This document shows, in pieces, positions 1 to 6,802 of a stretch of DNA of 33,499 nt. The notes under the pieces were generated by a model. It did no database searches, was not told where the DNA came from, and was given only the letters and a program-made list of their open reading frames with translations. How positions within the stretch are numbered: position 1 is the stretch's first letter; each line of letters opens with the position of its first letter. Where the stretch lies: the IMG/VR virus record IMGVR_UViG_3300049914_000016, positions 1-33,499 of that record; one strand, 5' to 3'. This DNA comes from a virus. The translations under genes and the position numbers were made by a program.

Positions 1-2
1 AG

Positions 3-203
3 ATCACATCGAAGGAGTGGGTAGATGGTGATTTGGATCAGGTCGCCCGCTGCGACGCCATCTTCATGCTCCGCGGATGGGAGATTTCGCCCGGAGCGGT
101 GCGCGAACTCGAGTGTGCGAGGGAATGCGAGCTCGATGTGTACTGCGAGGACAACCCAGCGGACCTGATTTTGCTTGGGATCGAGAAAGAGGCGGCGATT
201 TGA
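3..203 (+). CDS. DUF4406-like protein, C-terminal part (5' end outside window)
   Basis: The open frame enters from the left edge and gives 66 residues before a TGA. It reads DLDQVARCDAIFMLRGW, then SPGAVRELECARE. This 'CDAIFML-GW--S-GA--E---A' pattern is typical of DUF4406 proteins, which share the nucleoside 2-deoxyribosyltransferase-like Rossmann fold and are common in phage genomes. Whether they modify nucleotides is not established, so no reaction is assigned. The stop overlaps the TTG start of the next gene, so the two are probably translationally coupled. The N-terminal half, including any catalytic Glu or substrate loop, is not visible. Family assignment rests on pattern memory and is fairly secure; the exact end is certain. 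Confidence 0.75.
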   Translation: MTSKEWVDGDLDQVARCDAIFMLRGWEISPGAVRELECARECELDVYCEDNPADLILLGIEKEAAI

Positions 204-415
204 CCCTTCAACAGTGGCTGAAGCACCTTTGGAATTGGATTTCGGTCTTCCCGATCAACCACAAGCACGCTCATGCCTTCATTCGGGCTCTTGGGGAGGC
301 AGAGGAGACCTGTCTGATCTGCGGAAGGGTCGAAATTGATTCCAATTTCGATGCGGGACGGGATCAGCGTATCTTGGACCGCTGTCCGGTCGTCGAAGAG
401 GAGGATGTGACATGA
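200..415 (+). CDS. Small hypothetical protein with a Cys pair
   Basis: The 71-residue product starts MTLQQWLKHLW and contains a CLICG knuckle near residue 40. A longer reading from an ATG at 77 exists, but it would lie almost wholly inside the DUF4406 gene in another frame. I therefore chose the TTG at 200, which overlaps the upstream TGA and follows a purine-rich GAAAGAGG. One CxxC pair with no clear second pair could bind metal only as a dimer or with other ligands such as the HKH near residue 22. The family is not recognised. The stop overlaps the next start (ATGA), so it sits in a tightly coupled run of small genes. Confidence 0.6.
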   Translation: MTLQQWLKHLWNWISVFPINHKHAHAFIRALGEAEETCLICGRVEIDSNFDAGRDQRILDRCPVVEEEDVT

Positions 416-540
416 TCCTGACCATCGCACAGGTCATCGTGACCATTTTCGCCCTCTGGTGTGTCATCGGGATCGTCGGGATGATCTTCGAGGGCACCGT
501 TCCGTCTTCTGAGGAGATGGGAGAGGGGAGATTCTGGTGA
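412..540 (+). CDS. Small single-pass membrane protein
   Basis: A 42-residue product starts at the ATG overlapping the previous TGA. Residues 2 to about 24 (ILTIAQVIVTIFALWCVIGI and onward) form a clear hydrophobic transmembrane helix, followed by a short acidic tail ending GEGRFW. Without a cleavable signal motif it is probably anchored in the inner membrane with the tail on one side. Its role is unknown. Small membrane proteins of this kind in phages include holin-like, superinfection and host-takeover factors, but nothing here decides among them. The end overlaps the next gene by GTGA, which supports a real, coupled gene. Confidence 0.6.
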   Translation: MILTIAQVIVTIFALWCVIGIVGMIFEGTVPSSEEMGEGRFW

Positions 541-941
541 GTAGAGCAGGTGGAGGAGCATGCGGGATGTCCAGAGCCATTACCAGCCAGTATGTTGCCG
601 CCTATGGGGGCGGAGGGGGCGGGGGTGGATGGAATGGAGACCCTTTGAACCAGTTCGCGATGATGGCCGACACCCTCGGCACGATTTGGGCCGGAGCCTA
701 CAGTGATACAGGTAGCTACTACAACAGCTGCGTCACGACCGACTACACGAACCCCGTTGAGGTCAAGCTGCCCGAGCAGATGTACTGCAACTACTGCTGG
801 TCAGAGTGGAACGACGCCGATTTCCATCCCGGCACCTGCACGAACTGCGGCGCTCCTAAGTACAAGGCATGCAAGCCGGAGAGTGAGATGCGCTGGTCCT
901 ATGAGTACGAGATGGATGACGACGATGAAGCCGACGTTTGA
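537..941 (+). CDS. Gly-rich protein with C-terminal zinc ribbon
   Basis: The 134-residue product starts at a GTG overlapping the previous stop, with GAGAGGGGAG upstream. Residues 24-31 are eight consecutive glycines encoded by mixed glycine codons. The C-terminal half has MYCNYCWSEW and GTCTNCGAPKYKAC, two CxxC knuckles about 17 residues apart that would form a zinc ribbon. The tail is strongly acidic (EMDDDDEADV). Zinc ribbons of this size usually bind nucleic acid or protein, but the partner is unknown. No named family is recognised. It belongs to the run of small overlapping genes at the left end. Confidence 0.65.
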   Translation: MSRAGGGACGMSRAITSQYVAAYGGGGGGGGWNGDPLNQFAMMADTLGTIWAGAYSDTGSYYNSCVTTDYTNPVEVKLPEQMYCNYCWSEWNDADFHPGTCTNCGAPKYKACKPESEMRWSYEYEMDDDDEADV

Positions 942-1146
942 TGAGTACCGAGTGTGGGTCAGGTTCTTGAGGGATGATGGCCTGATCGCTGAGGCGTTCT
1001 CCCAGAACTACGCATGGGCCGAGGGTTCAGGGGAACAGGCGCTCGATGCCGAGAGGAAGTCCGACATCTGCCGCGAGGAGATTCTCTCGCGGATGGACTA
1101 CGAGAGAAGCATCACGAAGGCCAACAAGCCTGTGGACAAGAAGTGA
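925..1146 (+). CDS. Small hypothetical protein
   Basis: The product has 73 residues and begins MKPTFDEYRVWVRFLRDDGL. The frame stays open upstream to 703, but that part runs out of frame through the zinc-ribbon gene and is low-complexity. I therefore chose the ATG at 925, which leaves a 17-base overlap with the upstream gene. The protein looks small, charged and mainly helical (DAERKSDICREEILSRMDYE). It has no recognised domain, signal or membrane segment. Its stop overlaps the GTG of the following gene. The start is moderately certain and the function unknown. Confidence 0.55.
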   Translation: MKPTFDEYRVWVRFLRDDGLIAEAFSQNYAWAEGSGEQALDAERKSDICREEILSRMDYERSITKANKPVDKK

Positions 1147-1388
1147 GCGACGGCTCCTCCAAGTCCTTCTTTGGGCAGATGCCTGAGATGCCTTGGAAAG
1201 AGCTCAGGCGTCTTGCCTATGAGATACATGCGAGACGCCTGGGGACGAAGGACACTCGAGACGACTGCGTGTCTTGCTGGAACATGGCGAGGCGCAAGCT
1301 AGGCATGGAGCCTGCGCCGGAGCCAGAGATCGGTCGACCGAGGCGCACCGCCTCTGGCCTCTTCCTGCCGGAGTCCCATGAAGGGTAA
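1143..1388 (+). CDS. Small hypothetical protein
   Basis: The product has 81 residues from a GTG overlapping the previous TGA. It is basic and helical (PWKELRRLAYEIHARRLG) with one CVSC pair near residue 47, then a Pro/Arg-rich tail. The pair alone is too little to claim a zinc finger. The frame is open further upstream from 1014, but that stretch lies inside the preceding gene. The end overlaps the metallohydrolase start by 11 bases, which suggests coupled translation. No family is recognised. Confidence 0.5.
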   Translation: MSDGSSKSFFGQMPEMPWKELRRLAYEIHARRLGTKDTRDDCVSCWNMARRKLGMEPAPEPEIGRPRRTASGLFLPESHEG

Positions 1389-1848
1389 TCGCGAGCGCAT
1401 CTACGACGCCGAGATCGAGGCTGGGCTGACGGTCGGCCCAGGAGCCACGCCGGAGGGAATGCAGGCGTGGCTTGATTGGGTGGCCAGGTCGAAGTTCTGG
1501 CAGGAGAACTCCTCCGTCCGACACTTCAAGGTTGTCTACCCGTCCATGGGCAAGATGTCTGGGATCGTGAAGTTCTCGGGAGAGGGGGAGCGGCGTGTAG
1601 CGGAAGTCCACTACCGACCCTTCTCCATGAGTGAGGGCGGGGCCTGTCACGAAATCACCCATATCACCAAGAACCTCTACCGAGAGGGAACAAGTGTGGA
1701 GGACATGGAGCGGGATCACGGACCCGCCTTTGCCACAATGTACCTGAGGGTCGTCAAGCGCTACATCAGTGCGGGTACGGCTCGTCGTCTGGAGAAGGCG
1801 TACATCAAGCACAAGGTCAACTACGACGCCGGGTGGAACCATGCCTAA
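1378..1848 (+). CDS. Putative zinc metallohydrolase (TIGR04338-like)
   Basis: This 156-residue protein carries HEITH at residues 91-95 and a third candidate ligand in HGPAF at 114-118. The N-terminus, with RIYDAE near residue 8, and the pattern HExxH, about 18 residues, HGPxF resemble TIGR04338, a family of putative metallohydrolases found mainly in actinobacteria and their phages. SprT-like proteases have a similar HExxH architecture and are the main alternative. No substrate is known for the family. There is no signal peptide, so action in the host cytoplasm is likely. The gene overlaps its neighbours on both sides. Motif reading is direct; the family name is from memory. Confidence 0.7.
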   Translation: MKGNRERIYDAEIEAGLTVGPGATPEGMQAWLDWVARSKFWQENSSVRHFKVVYPSMGKMSGIVKFSGEGERRVAEVHYRPFSMSEGGACHEITHITKNLYREGTSVEDMERDHGPAFATMYLRVVKRYISAGTARRLEKAYIKHKVNYDAGWNHA

Positions 1849-2053
1849 GCACAACTGGAGGGCCACGCCCCCTGGCCAGCATTGGTGCTCTGACTGTGAA
1901 GACTTCAGGCCGGTCGACATGTTCACGACCCTCACCTCTGGCCTGTTGGACAACTACTGCACGTTCCACCGCAAGAAGCGACGCCTCGCCAGCAAGCACA
2001 AGTACCATCCGCCTCAGAAGCACACCTGCCCCAAGTGTGGCCACCAGTTCTGA
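1841..2053 (+). CDS. Small double zinc-finger protein
   Basis: The product has 70 residues and starts at an ATG that overlaps the metallohydrolase stop by 8 bases. It has WCSDC at 15-19 paired with YCTFH at 39-43 (a C2-CH knuckle set), and a C-terminal TCPKCGHQF at 62-70. The middle is very basic (HRKKRRLASKHK). Such compact basic zinc proteins usually bind DNA or RNA. Some phage HNH proteins have the same N-terminal knuckle, but no HNH motif is present here. It is the last gene before the intergenic promoter-like element at 2061, so it probably ends the left transcription unit. Confidence 0.65.
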   Translation: MPKHNWRATPPGQHWCSDCEDFRPVDMFTTLTSGLLDNYCTFHRKKRRLASKHKYHPPQKHTCPKCGHQF

Positions 2054-2060
2054 CTGCCCC

Positions 2061-2090
2061 TTGTATTTGACATAACAGGTGTGCTATCAT
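2061..2090 (+). promoter_or_regulatory. Promoter-like element, copy 1
   Basis: A 30-base AT-rich block lies in the only gap upstream of the packaging genes. It contains ATTTGACATAA and then TGTGCTATCAT. By hand alignment, 22 of 30 positions match the block at 16966-16995 upstream of the scaffold gene. TATCAT preceded by TGC reads as an extended -10, and TTGTAT 18 bases upstream could be the -35. The better-looking TTGACA is only 12 bases from it, too short for a standard sigma-70 promoter, so it may be part of an activator or phage-specific element instead. Confidence 0.6.
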
Positions 2091-2099
2091 CAGAGTAAG

Positions 2100-2128
2100 C
2101 CAAGCATTGGGCGCTTCGCGCGCCTTGG
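2100..2128 (+). promoter_or_regulatory. Leader hairpin abutting a ribosome binding site
   Basis: GGCGC at 2110-2114 pairs with GCGCC at 2120-2124 around a five-base loop. CCAA at 2100-2103 can extend the stem with TTGG at 2125-2128, leaving a six-base bulge. The last GG of the stem is also the start of the GGAGG ribosome binding site (2127-2131) of the gene at 2138. The hairpin may therefore modulate initiation or stabilise the 5' end of the transcript. Formation is predicted by eye only. Confidence 0.35.
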
Positions 2129-2137
2129 AGGACCCCC

Positions 2138-2572
2138 ATGAAAGATTCAGGCGGCGCATCAACTGCCAAGAAGCCTCAGCTCGCCAGACAGGTGTTGGCA
2201 CAGCAATCAACCGCGGCTCGCGTGAACGCTCAGAGGAAGATGCTTCAGTCCATGGTGAAGCAGAGCACTCCTCGCACTCCTCCGAGTGCTCCTAGCATGG
2301 GAGCGAGCAAGCCGATGTACAGCATGGCCCCTAGGCAGAATGCTGGGCCTGGAGACGACTTCTTGAAGTGGCTGGTCGAACAGGGCACCAAGGTGATCAA
2401 TGGGATCGGGGACACCGTGACCAACATCAGCAACAAGGTGCCGCAGATCAACCCAGAAGTCAGCGCCCCTGCCGTCGGCGCGGGCTGGGCCAATTTCGGT
2501 AACGCCGTGAGAGGTGGGATGAATAGGGCCGAGGGCTTCTTCAGCCGCATGGCCCCGCGCAATATGAGGTAG
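2138..2572 (+). CDS. Hypothetical protein, first gene of the packaging operon
   Basis: The 144-residue product starts at an ATG preceded by GGAGG. The N-terminal third is basic and Gln/Ala-rich (KKPQLARQVLAQQSTAARVN), the middle is Pro/Ser/Met-rich, and the C-terminal half has a possible amphipathic segment (FLKWLVEQGTKVINGIGDT). Its position just upstream of TerL is where a small terminase subunit is often found. I see no helix-turn-helix or oligomerisation region that would justify that name. It could equally be a minor virion protein. It is first behind the promoter-like element. Confidence 0.6.
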   Translation: MKDSGGASTAKKPQLARQVLAQQSTAARVNAQRKMLQSMVKQSTPRTPPSAPSMGASKPMYSMAPRQNAGPGDDFLKWLVEQGTKVINGIGDTVTNISNKVPQINPEVSAPAVGAGWANFGNAVRGGMNRAEGFFSRMAPRNMR

Positions 2573-2574
2573 GC

Positions 2575-2730
2575 ATGCCCTACGAAATCCGCAAGGTAAG
2601 TGGGGGCTACGCCGTCTTCAACAAAGAGACGGGGGAACGCAAAGAGAAGAAGCCCTACCCGACGAGGGAGGCGGCGCAGGCGCTCATGCGCGCGCTCTAC
2701 CGAGTCATGAATGAGAAGGAGAAGAAGTGA
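2575..2730 (+). CDS. Small basic protein upstream of TerL
   Basis: The product has 51 residues and begins MPYEIRKVSGGYAVFNKETG, ending in a Lys/Glu-rich helix. The opening resembles the short beta-hairpin 'Y-V---GGY-V-N--TG' seen in small phage proteins of unknown role. It starts three bases after the previous stop, and its TGA overlaps the GTG of TerL, so it is probably coupled to TerL. This small gene is easy to miss but fits the spacing exactly. Confidence 0.6.
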   Translation: MPYEIRKVSGGYAVFNKETGERKEKKPYPTREAAQALMRALYRVMNEKEKK

Positions 2731-4280
2731 TCCCATACGTCCAGTGGGTAGAGGGGGAGAAGGGCTTTCTTCTTCAGTCCACATACATGCCGGAGACGGA
2801 CACCTTCGTATCGGGGGGCCGTCTCAAGTTGTTCCCGCTCCAGAAGCGCATCCTTGGTCACTGTCTGACCCCGGACGCCAACGACCACTTCCCCTACACC
2901 ACGATCCTGTACAGCGCCCCCAAGAAGTCAGGCAAGACGACCATCGGTGCTTCTGTCGGATCGTGGTTCCTACAGTGTGGCCCAGCTGGGTCGGAGATTT
3001 ACTCCATCGCCAACGACCAGGAGCAGTCCCTCCGCATCTTCGATGACATCGGCTGGGATGCCTCCATGAACCACGGCATCGTCCCGACCAAGTACCTGCT
3101 GAGATGGCCGGACACAGGATCGTACATCAAGGCCATCGCACAGGAGCACAAGTCCGCAGCTGGTGGTCGACAAGCCATGACGTTGTGGGACGAGCTGTGG
3201 GGCTACACGTCTCCTCGCTCGATGAGCATGTGGGCGGAGATGCAGCCGGTCCCAACCGTGCCCATCTCTCTGCGAGTGGTCGTGACATATGCCGGAACGG
3301 TTGGAGAGTCAACACTACTTGAGGACCTGTACCAGAAGGTCGTGATCGAGGGAGAGCCAGTCCCAGAGCTGGCCGACATCGTTGACAGCGCGGGACGTCC
3401 GGTGTGCTGGCGCAAGGGCCGCATCTTTGCCTATTGGGACACAGAGCCCCGTATGCCCTGGCAGACAGACGAGTACTACGAGACGGCTCTCGACGAGAAC
3501 AGGCCAGCGGACTACCTCCGCCTTCATCGCAACCAATGGGTGACGGGGCTTGAGGAGTTCATCCCGATCGAGATGTGGGATGCCTGCGTCACGCTGGAGA
3601 AGCCGCTCGAGTTCGATCCAGAAGACCCTCGCCACTTCCTGCCCCTGACCGTCGCTGTCGATGCGGGCACCAAGCATGACTGCACGGCGGTCGTCGCCAC
3701 CTACTTCAACCGAGTGATGGGAAAGGTGGGGACGGCTTGGCACCGCATCTGGACGCCTGTAGAGGGTGAGGACTTCGATCTGGAGAACACGGTTGAGCGC
3801 ACCATCATCGAGGCCAAGCAGAAAGGCTTCCGCATCTCCCAGATCATCTACGACCCACATCAGATGCACCGCTCCATGATGACCTTGAAGAAGCTCGGCT
3901 TCAACGTGGTGGAGATGCCCCAGACGGCGGGCAATATGATCGCCGCCAGCCAGAACATCTACAACCTGTTGAAGTCCAAGTCACTTGAGACCTATCCCGA
4001 TGCAGAGTTTCGAGACCACGTGCGCTTCTCTGTGGCTGAGAACAAGGGCAACGGGTTCCGCATCACCAAGGTCGAGACCAGCCAGCACAGTAAGGGGCGT
4101 CGCCCCAATGACGCCATGATCGCCCTGGCCATGGCCGCCTATCACTCCGTTCTCAATCAGGGGGCCGATGTCAGTGCCCCTATCAGAATGGAAGTTCCTT
4201 TCGCGGACGCGTCGGCATGGAAGCCTAAGTCGGCGTCGGACGAGGAGAAATCCCTCCCATGGATGTTCCAAAATGGCTGA
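2727..4280 (+). CDS. terL: Terminase large subunit
   Basis: This 517-residue protein is the DNA-packaging motor and nuclease. The ATPase domain has a Walker A-type loop SAPKKSGKTT at 63-72, Walker B MTLWDE at 151-156 with the catalytic Glu, and a likely coupling motif VVTYAGT near 186-192. The C-terminal RNase H-like nuclease domain shows VAVDAGTKHD (Asp312), IIYDPHQMH (Asp376) and RPNDAMIALAMA (Asp462), the usual three acidic residues. It acts at the portal vertex, cutting concatemers and driving DNA in with ATP. The GTG start overlaps the upstream stop. The last eight bases overlap an HNH gene rather than the portal, which suggests later insertion of that gene. Confidence 0.95.
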   Translation: MIPYVQWVEGEKGFLLQSTYMPETDTFVSGGRLKLFPLQKRILGHCLTPDANDHFPYTTILYSAPKKSGKTTIGASVGSWFLQCGPAGSEIYSIANDQEQSLRIFDDIGWDASMNHGIVPTKYLLRWPDTGSYIKAIAQEHKSAAGGRQAMTLWDELWGYTSPRSMSMWAEMQPVPTVPISLRVVVTYAGTVGESTLLEDLYQKVVIEGEPVPELADIVDSAGRPVCWRKGRIFAYWDTEPRMPWQTDEYYETALDENRPADYLRLHRNQWVTGLEEFIPIEMWDACVTLEKPLEFDPEDPRHFLPLTVAVDAGTKHDCTAVVATYFNRVMGKVGTAWHRIWTPVEGEDFDLENTVERTIIEAKQKGFRISQIIYDPHQMHRSMMTLKKLGFNVVEMPQTAGNMIAASQNIYNLLKSKSLETYPDAEFRDHVRFSVAENKGNGFRITKVETSQHSKGRRPNDAMIALAMAAYHSVLNQGADVSAPIRMEVPFADASAWKPKSASDEEKSLPWMFQNG

Positions 4281-4659
4281 CCTGTGCTGTGTCTGCGGAG
4301 AGAGTCCTCGGGAGTGGCCCGAGAGCGGAAAGAACTATCGTTGCCGATCCTGTCAACAGGAATACGACAGAGAGAAGCAACGTGAGTATAGGGAACGTCT
4401 CCACAACCAGGTAGTAGAGCTCATGGGCGGTAAGTGCGCCCATTGCGGGTATGACGCCGACAAGCGAGTTCTCCAGATTGACCACCTGAATGGTGGCGGC
4501 ACCCAAGAACGCCTGATCATCAAGAGTGTGGGCATCGCGCGCAAGATTCTTCGGGAGGGGACTGATGGTTATCTGTTGCTCTGCCCGACGTGCAACATGA
4601 TCAAGCGCTATGACCTTCACGAGTTTTGTGATGGCAAGAGGAAACCACATGCTTCCTGA
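4273..4659 (+). CDS. HNH endonuclease between TerL and portal
   Basis: The 128-residue product has an N-terminal zinc knuckle (LCCVCGE at 4-10 with RCRSC at 23-27). The C-terminal HNH fold shows KCAHCGY at 54-60, LQIDHLNGGG at 67-76 with the catalytic His71, and LLCPTCNMIKR at 102-112. The family makes single- or double-strand breaks, and small free-standing members often act as homing endonucleases or packaging-associated nickases. The start overlaps the end of TerL by 8 bases and the gene overlaps the portal start by 11. No strong ribosome binding site is seen, so it may depend on translation of TerL. Some phages use an HNH protein with TerL in cos cleavage, a possible alternative role. Confidence 0.9.
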   Translation: MADLCCVCGESPREWPESGKNYRCRSCQQEYDREKQREYRERLHNQVVELMGGKCAHCGYDADKRVLQIDHLNGGGTQERLIIKSVGIARKILREGTDGYLLLCPTCNMIKRYDLHEFCDGKRKPHAS

Positions 4660-6574
4660 ACAACCAACTACCACGGTCCCTGAGTCACAGACGATTGGGC
4701 AGGGCGAAGAGCTCGCCGTAGTCCTTGCACGATACCAACGGGCCAAGGAGAACTGCCGCGTCTGGCACGACCAGATACGCCAATGGCGCAAGCTGTACAA
4801 CTTCGACCACTACCAAGAAGCGGCCAAGCCCCAGGAACAGCAGTACGCCGATCCCACCCCAACCAACACCGTCGACCTCGCCGTAGGCATCTTCGTGGCG
4901 AACGACATGGGATGGAAAGCCTATGGATGGAAGTCCAGCAACGATGAGATGAGGAAATCCAGCCAGGTCGAGAAGTACTTGGCGGGCAACCTCGAAATCG
5001 CCAAGGAGCGCACCCAACTCCACATCACCTACGAAATCACCAAGGACTTCTGCCGAGACGGAGCCGGAGCCATCTATTCTGTCTGGGACCCGATCTATCA
5101 TGAGAAGTACCTGACCCAGTTCGAAATCGCAGACCCCAAGAATCCAGAGGGCGTCACCATGGTGCCGGGGTTCAGGGAGCCTCCGATCCGAACAGAGGTG
5201 GTCGATCCCCTCCAGCTGGCCATGCTCCCTGGTGGAGACAAGCGCTGGGGGCACGTCTTCCGCACGACCGAGATGAACGTCTTCGACATCGAGAAGGTCT
5301 ACGGCATCAGCATTGAGAAGTACCGAGGGATGACCGAAGAGATGAAGATGACGACCAAGGGCAGCGTCATCGAGTACTGGCGTCACGCCGAGCTCGAGAA
5401 GACCCTTAGCTACAACACCGTGCTGGGCAAGCCTGAGACATCGAAGAGCGAAGTCGTCATCATGGGCGTGATCTTCGAGACCCTATGGCTGATACAGCCC
5501 CATGTCATGCAAGGGTACGACGACCTGCCATTCACGATCGGCTTCTTCAAGCCAGTGGACCCCAACGACCCCAAGAGCTGGGGACACAGCATCATGAAGC
5601 CGATGGAGTCGACCATCACCTTGATGGAGCAGGCTGTCAACCGACGCCTGCGCCAGCTGACGATCTTCTCGTCCCTGCCGCTGGTCATCAAGAGCGAGTT
5701 CGGGCGCAAGCTCGACATTGACCCCGGCTTCGGCAACACCCTGCAAATCGCACCCCAGGAGGACGTGGGCTTCCCTGTCTGGCCGGGCAATCCCCCGGAC
5801 TTCAACCAGCATCTTGACTTCCTTCGCTCGAGGCTTCAGCAGTCAGGCTTCTCTGACGTGATGTTCGGCTCCGGGCCGTCCGCCGTGTCTGGCTACGCCA
5901 TGTCCCAGCTGGGCGACCAGAACCGCATCAGGCTCGAGCAGCCCCGCCGACATCTCGAGATGTTCTGGGGCACGTGGGCAAAGAAGATTCTCAGCCTGAC
6001 GTCCAAGTTTGCCAACAACGCAGTCGTGCGCGTGTACGGGCGCATGCGCGGGAAGGACTTCGCTGAGCAGGTCATGGGCTCCGAGATTGCGGAGTACATG
6101 GTCAAGTGCTACATCAAGCCACAGTTCCCGAATGAGCAGACCCGCCGACATGCCATGGCCACCCAGGTCAAGGGCACGCTGTCGACCCGCACGATCATGG
6201 AGAACTACCTCGACATCGAGCAGCCAGATGACGAGATGGATCGCATCCTCGACGAGATGGCTGACAAGCATCCGATCATGCAGCAGTACGCAGTCATGGC
6301 CGTCCTGCAAGAGCGGGCGGACGGTGGAGACAAGGCCGCCATGATGGTGATCCAGCAACAGCAGGCACAGGCTACGGCGGCTCAGGCGGCGGCAGCCCAA
6401 GCATCTACCCCAGTCGAGGGGGCTGGCCCAGGCAACGCCCTTGGCACAGCGTCAGCGACAGGAGCCCCAACTCCCCAGGCCGGAGGCATGCCAGCTCCTG
6501 GTCAAGATGAAGCGGCCCTACTCTCTGAGTTGGCAGGACTGGCTCCACAGATGGCAGGAGGAGGGATCGGATGA
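4649..6574 (+). CDS. Portal protein
   Basis: The 641-residue product would form the dodecameric ring at the DNA entry vertex. I chose the ATG at 4649 because AAGAGG sits 7 bases upstream; an in-frame ATG at 4631 would add six residues. The N-terminal helical region, the long middle with MEQAVNRRLRQLTIFSSLP, and SRLQQSGFSDVMFGSG followed by SGYAMSQLGDQNRIRL are characteristic of portal proteins from environmental and actinobacterial phages. The C-terminal 100 residues are Gln/Ala/Pro/Gly-rich (QQQQAQATAAQAAAAQA), a flexible tail. It directly follows TerL and the HNH gene, and precedes the giant protein and scaffold, as expected. Confidence 0.88.
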   Translation: MLPEQPTTTVPESQTIGQGEELAVVLARYQRAKENCRVWHDQIRQWRKLYNFDHYQEAAKPQEQQYADPTPTNTVDLAVGIFVANDMGWKAYGWKSSNDEMRKSSQVEKYLAGNLEIAKERTQLHITYEITKDFCRDGAGAIYSVWDPIYHEKYLTQFEIADPKNPEGVTMVPGFREPPIRTEVVDPLQLAMLPGGDKRWGHVFRTTEMNVFDIEKVYGISIEKYRGMTEEMKMTTKGSVIEYWRHAELEKTLSYNTVLGKPETSKSEVVIMGVIFETLWLIQPHVMQGYDDLPFTIGFFKPVDPNDPKSWGHSIMKPMESTITLMEQAVNRRLRQLTIFSSLPLVIKSEFGRKLDIDPGFGNTLQIAPQEDVGFPVWPGNPPDFNQHLDFLRSRLQQSGFSDVMFGSGPSAVSGYAMSQLGDQNRIRLEQPRRHLEMFWGTWAKKILSLTSKFANNAVVRVYGRMRGKDFAEQVMGSEIAEYMVKCYIKPQFPNEQTRRHAMATQVKGTLSTRTIMENYLDIEQPDDEMDRILDEMADKHPIMQQYAVMAVLQERADGGDKAAMMVIQQQQAQATAAQAAAAQASTPVEGAGPGNALGTASATGAPTPQAGGMPAPGQDEAALLSELAGLAPQMAGGGIG

Positions 6575-6801
6575 AGACCATAGATCAGCGACTTGACAGG
6601 CTGAAGGGAATCTACTCCGCCTCAGCCGATCGCATGAAGAGCAAGCTCGTCGGCAAATCCGTCGACCCCGACGTCCAGCTGTACGAGAAGATGACGCCCG
6701 CAGCCTTTGATGCTGTCCGAGAGAAGTACGGCGTCGAGGGCCTGACCAGATACATACGCCACATCGAGCACAAGCGCTTGATGGAAGCAGGAGGCAAGTA
6801 A
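6571..6801 (+). CDS. Small helical protein downstream of portal
   Basis: The product has 76 residues and starts at an ATG overlapping the portal stop (ATGA). It is charged and predicted helical throughout (IDQRLDRLKGIYSASADRMK; FDAVREKYGVEGLTRYIRHI). There are no cysteines, membrane segments or recognised motifs. The coupling with the portal gene suggests a virion or assembly role, such as a portal-associated or internal protein, but this is inferred from position only. Confidence 0.6.
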   Translation: MKTIDQRLDRLKGIYSASADRMKSKLVGKSVDPDVQLYEKMTPAAFDAVREKYGVEGLTRYIRHIEHKRLMEAGGK

Positions 6802-6802
6802 C

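Noticed and set aside
77-415. Longer 112-residue start for the second gene
   Set aside because: The extra N-terminus runs out of frame through the DUF4406-like gene and is low-complexity. The TTG at 200 overlapping the upstream stop fits the local pattern.
2138-2572. Small terminase subunit
   Set aside because: Position fits, but the sequence lacks a visible DNA-binding helix-turn-helix or oligomerisation region.
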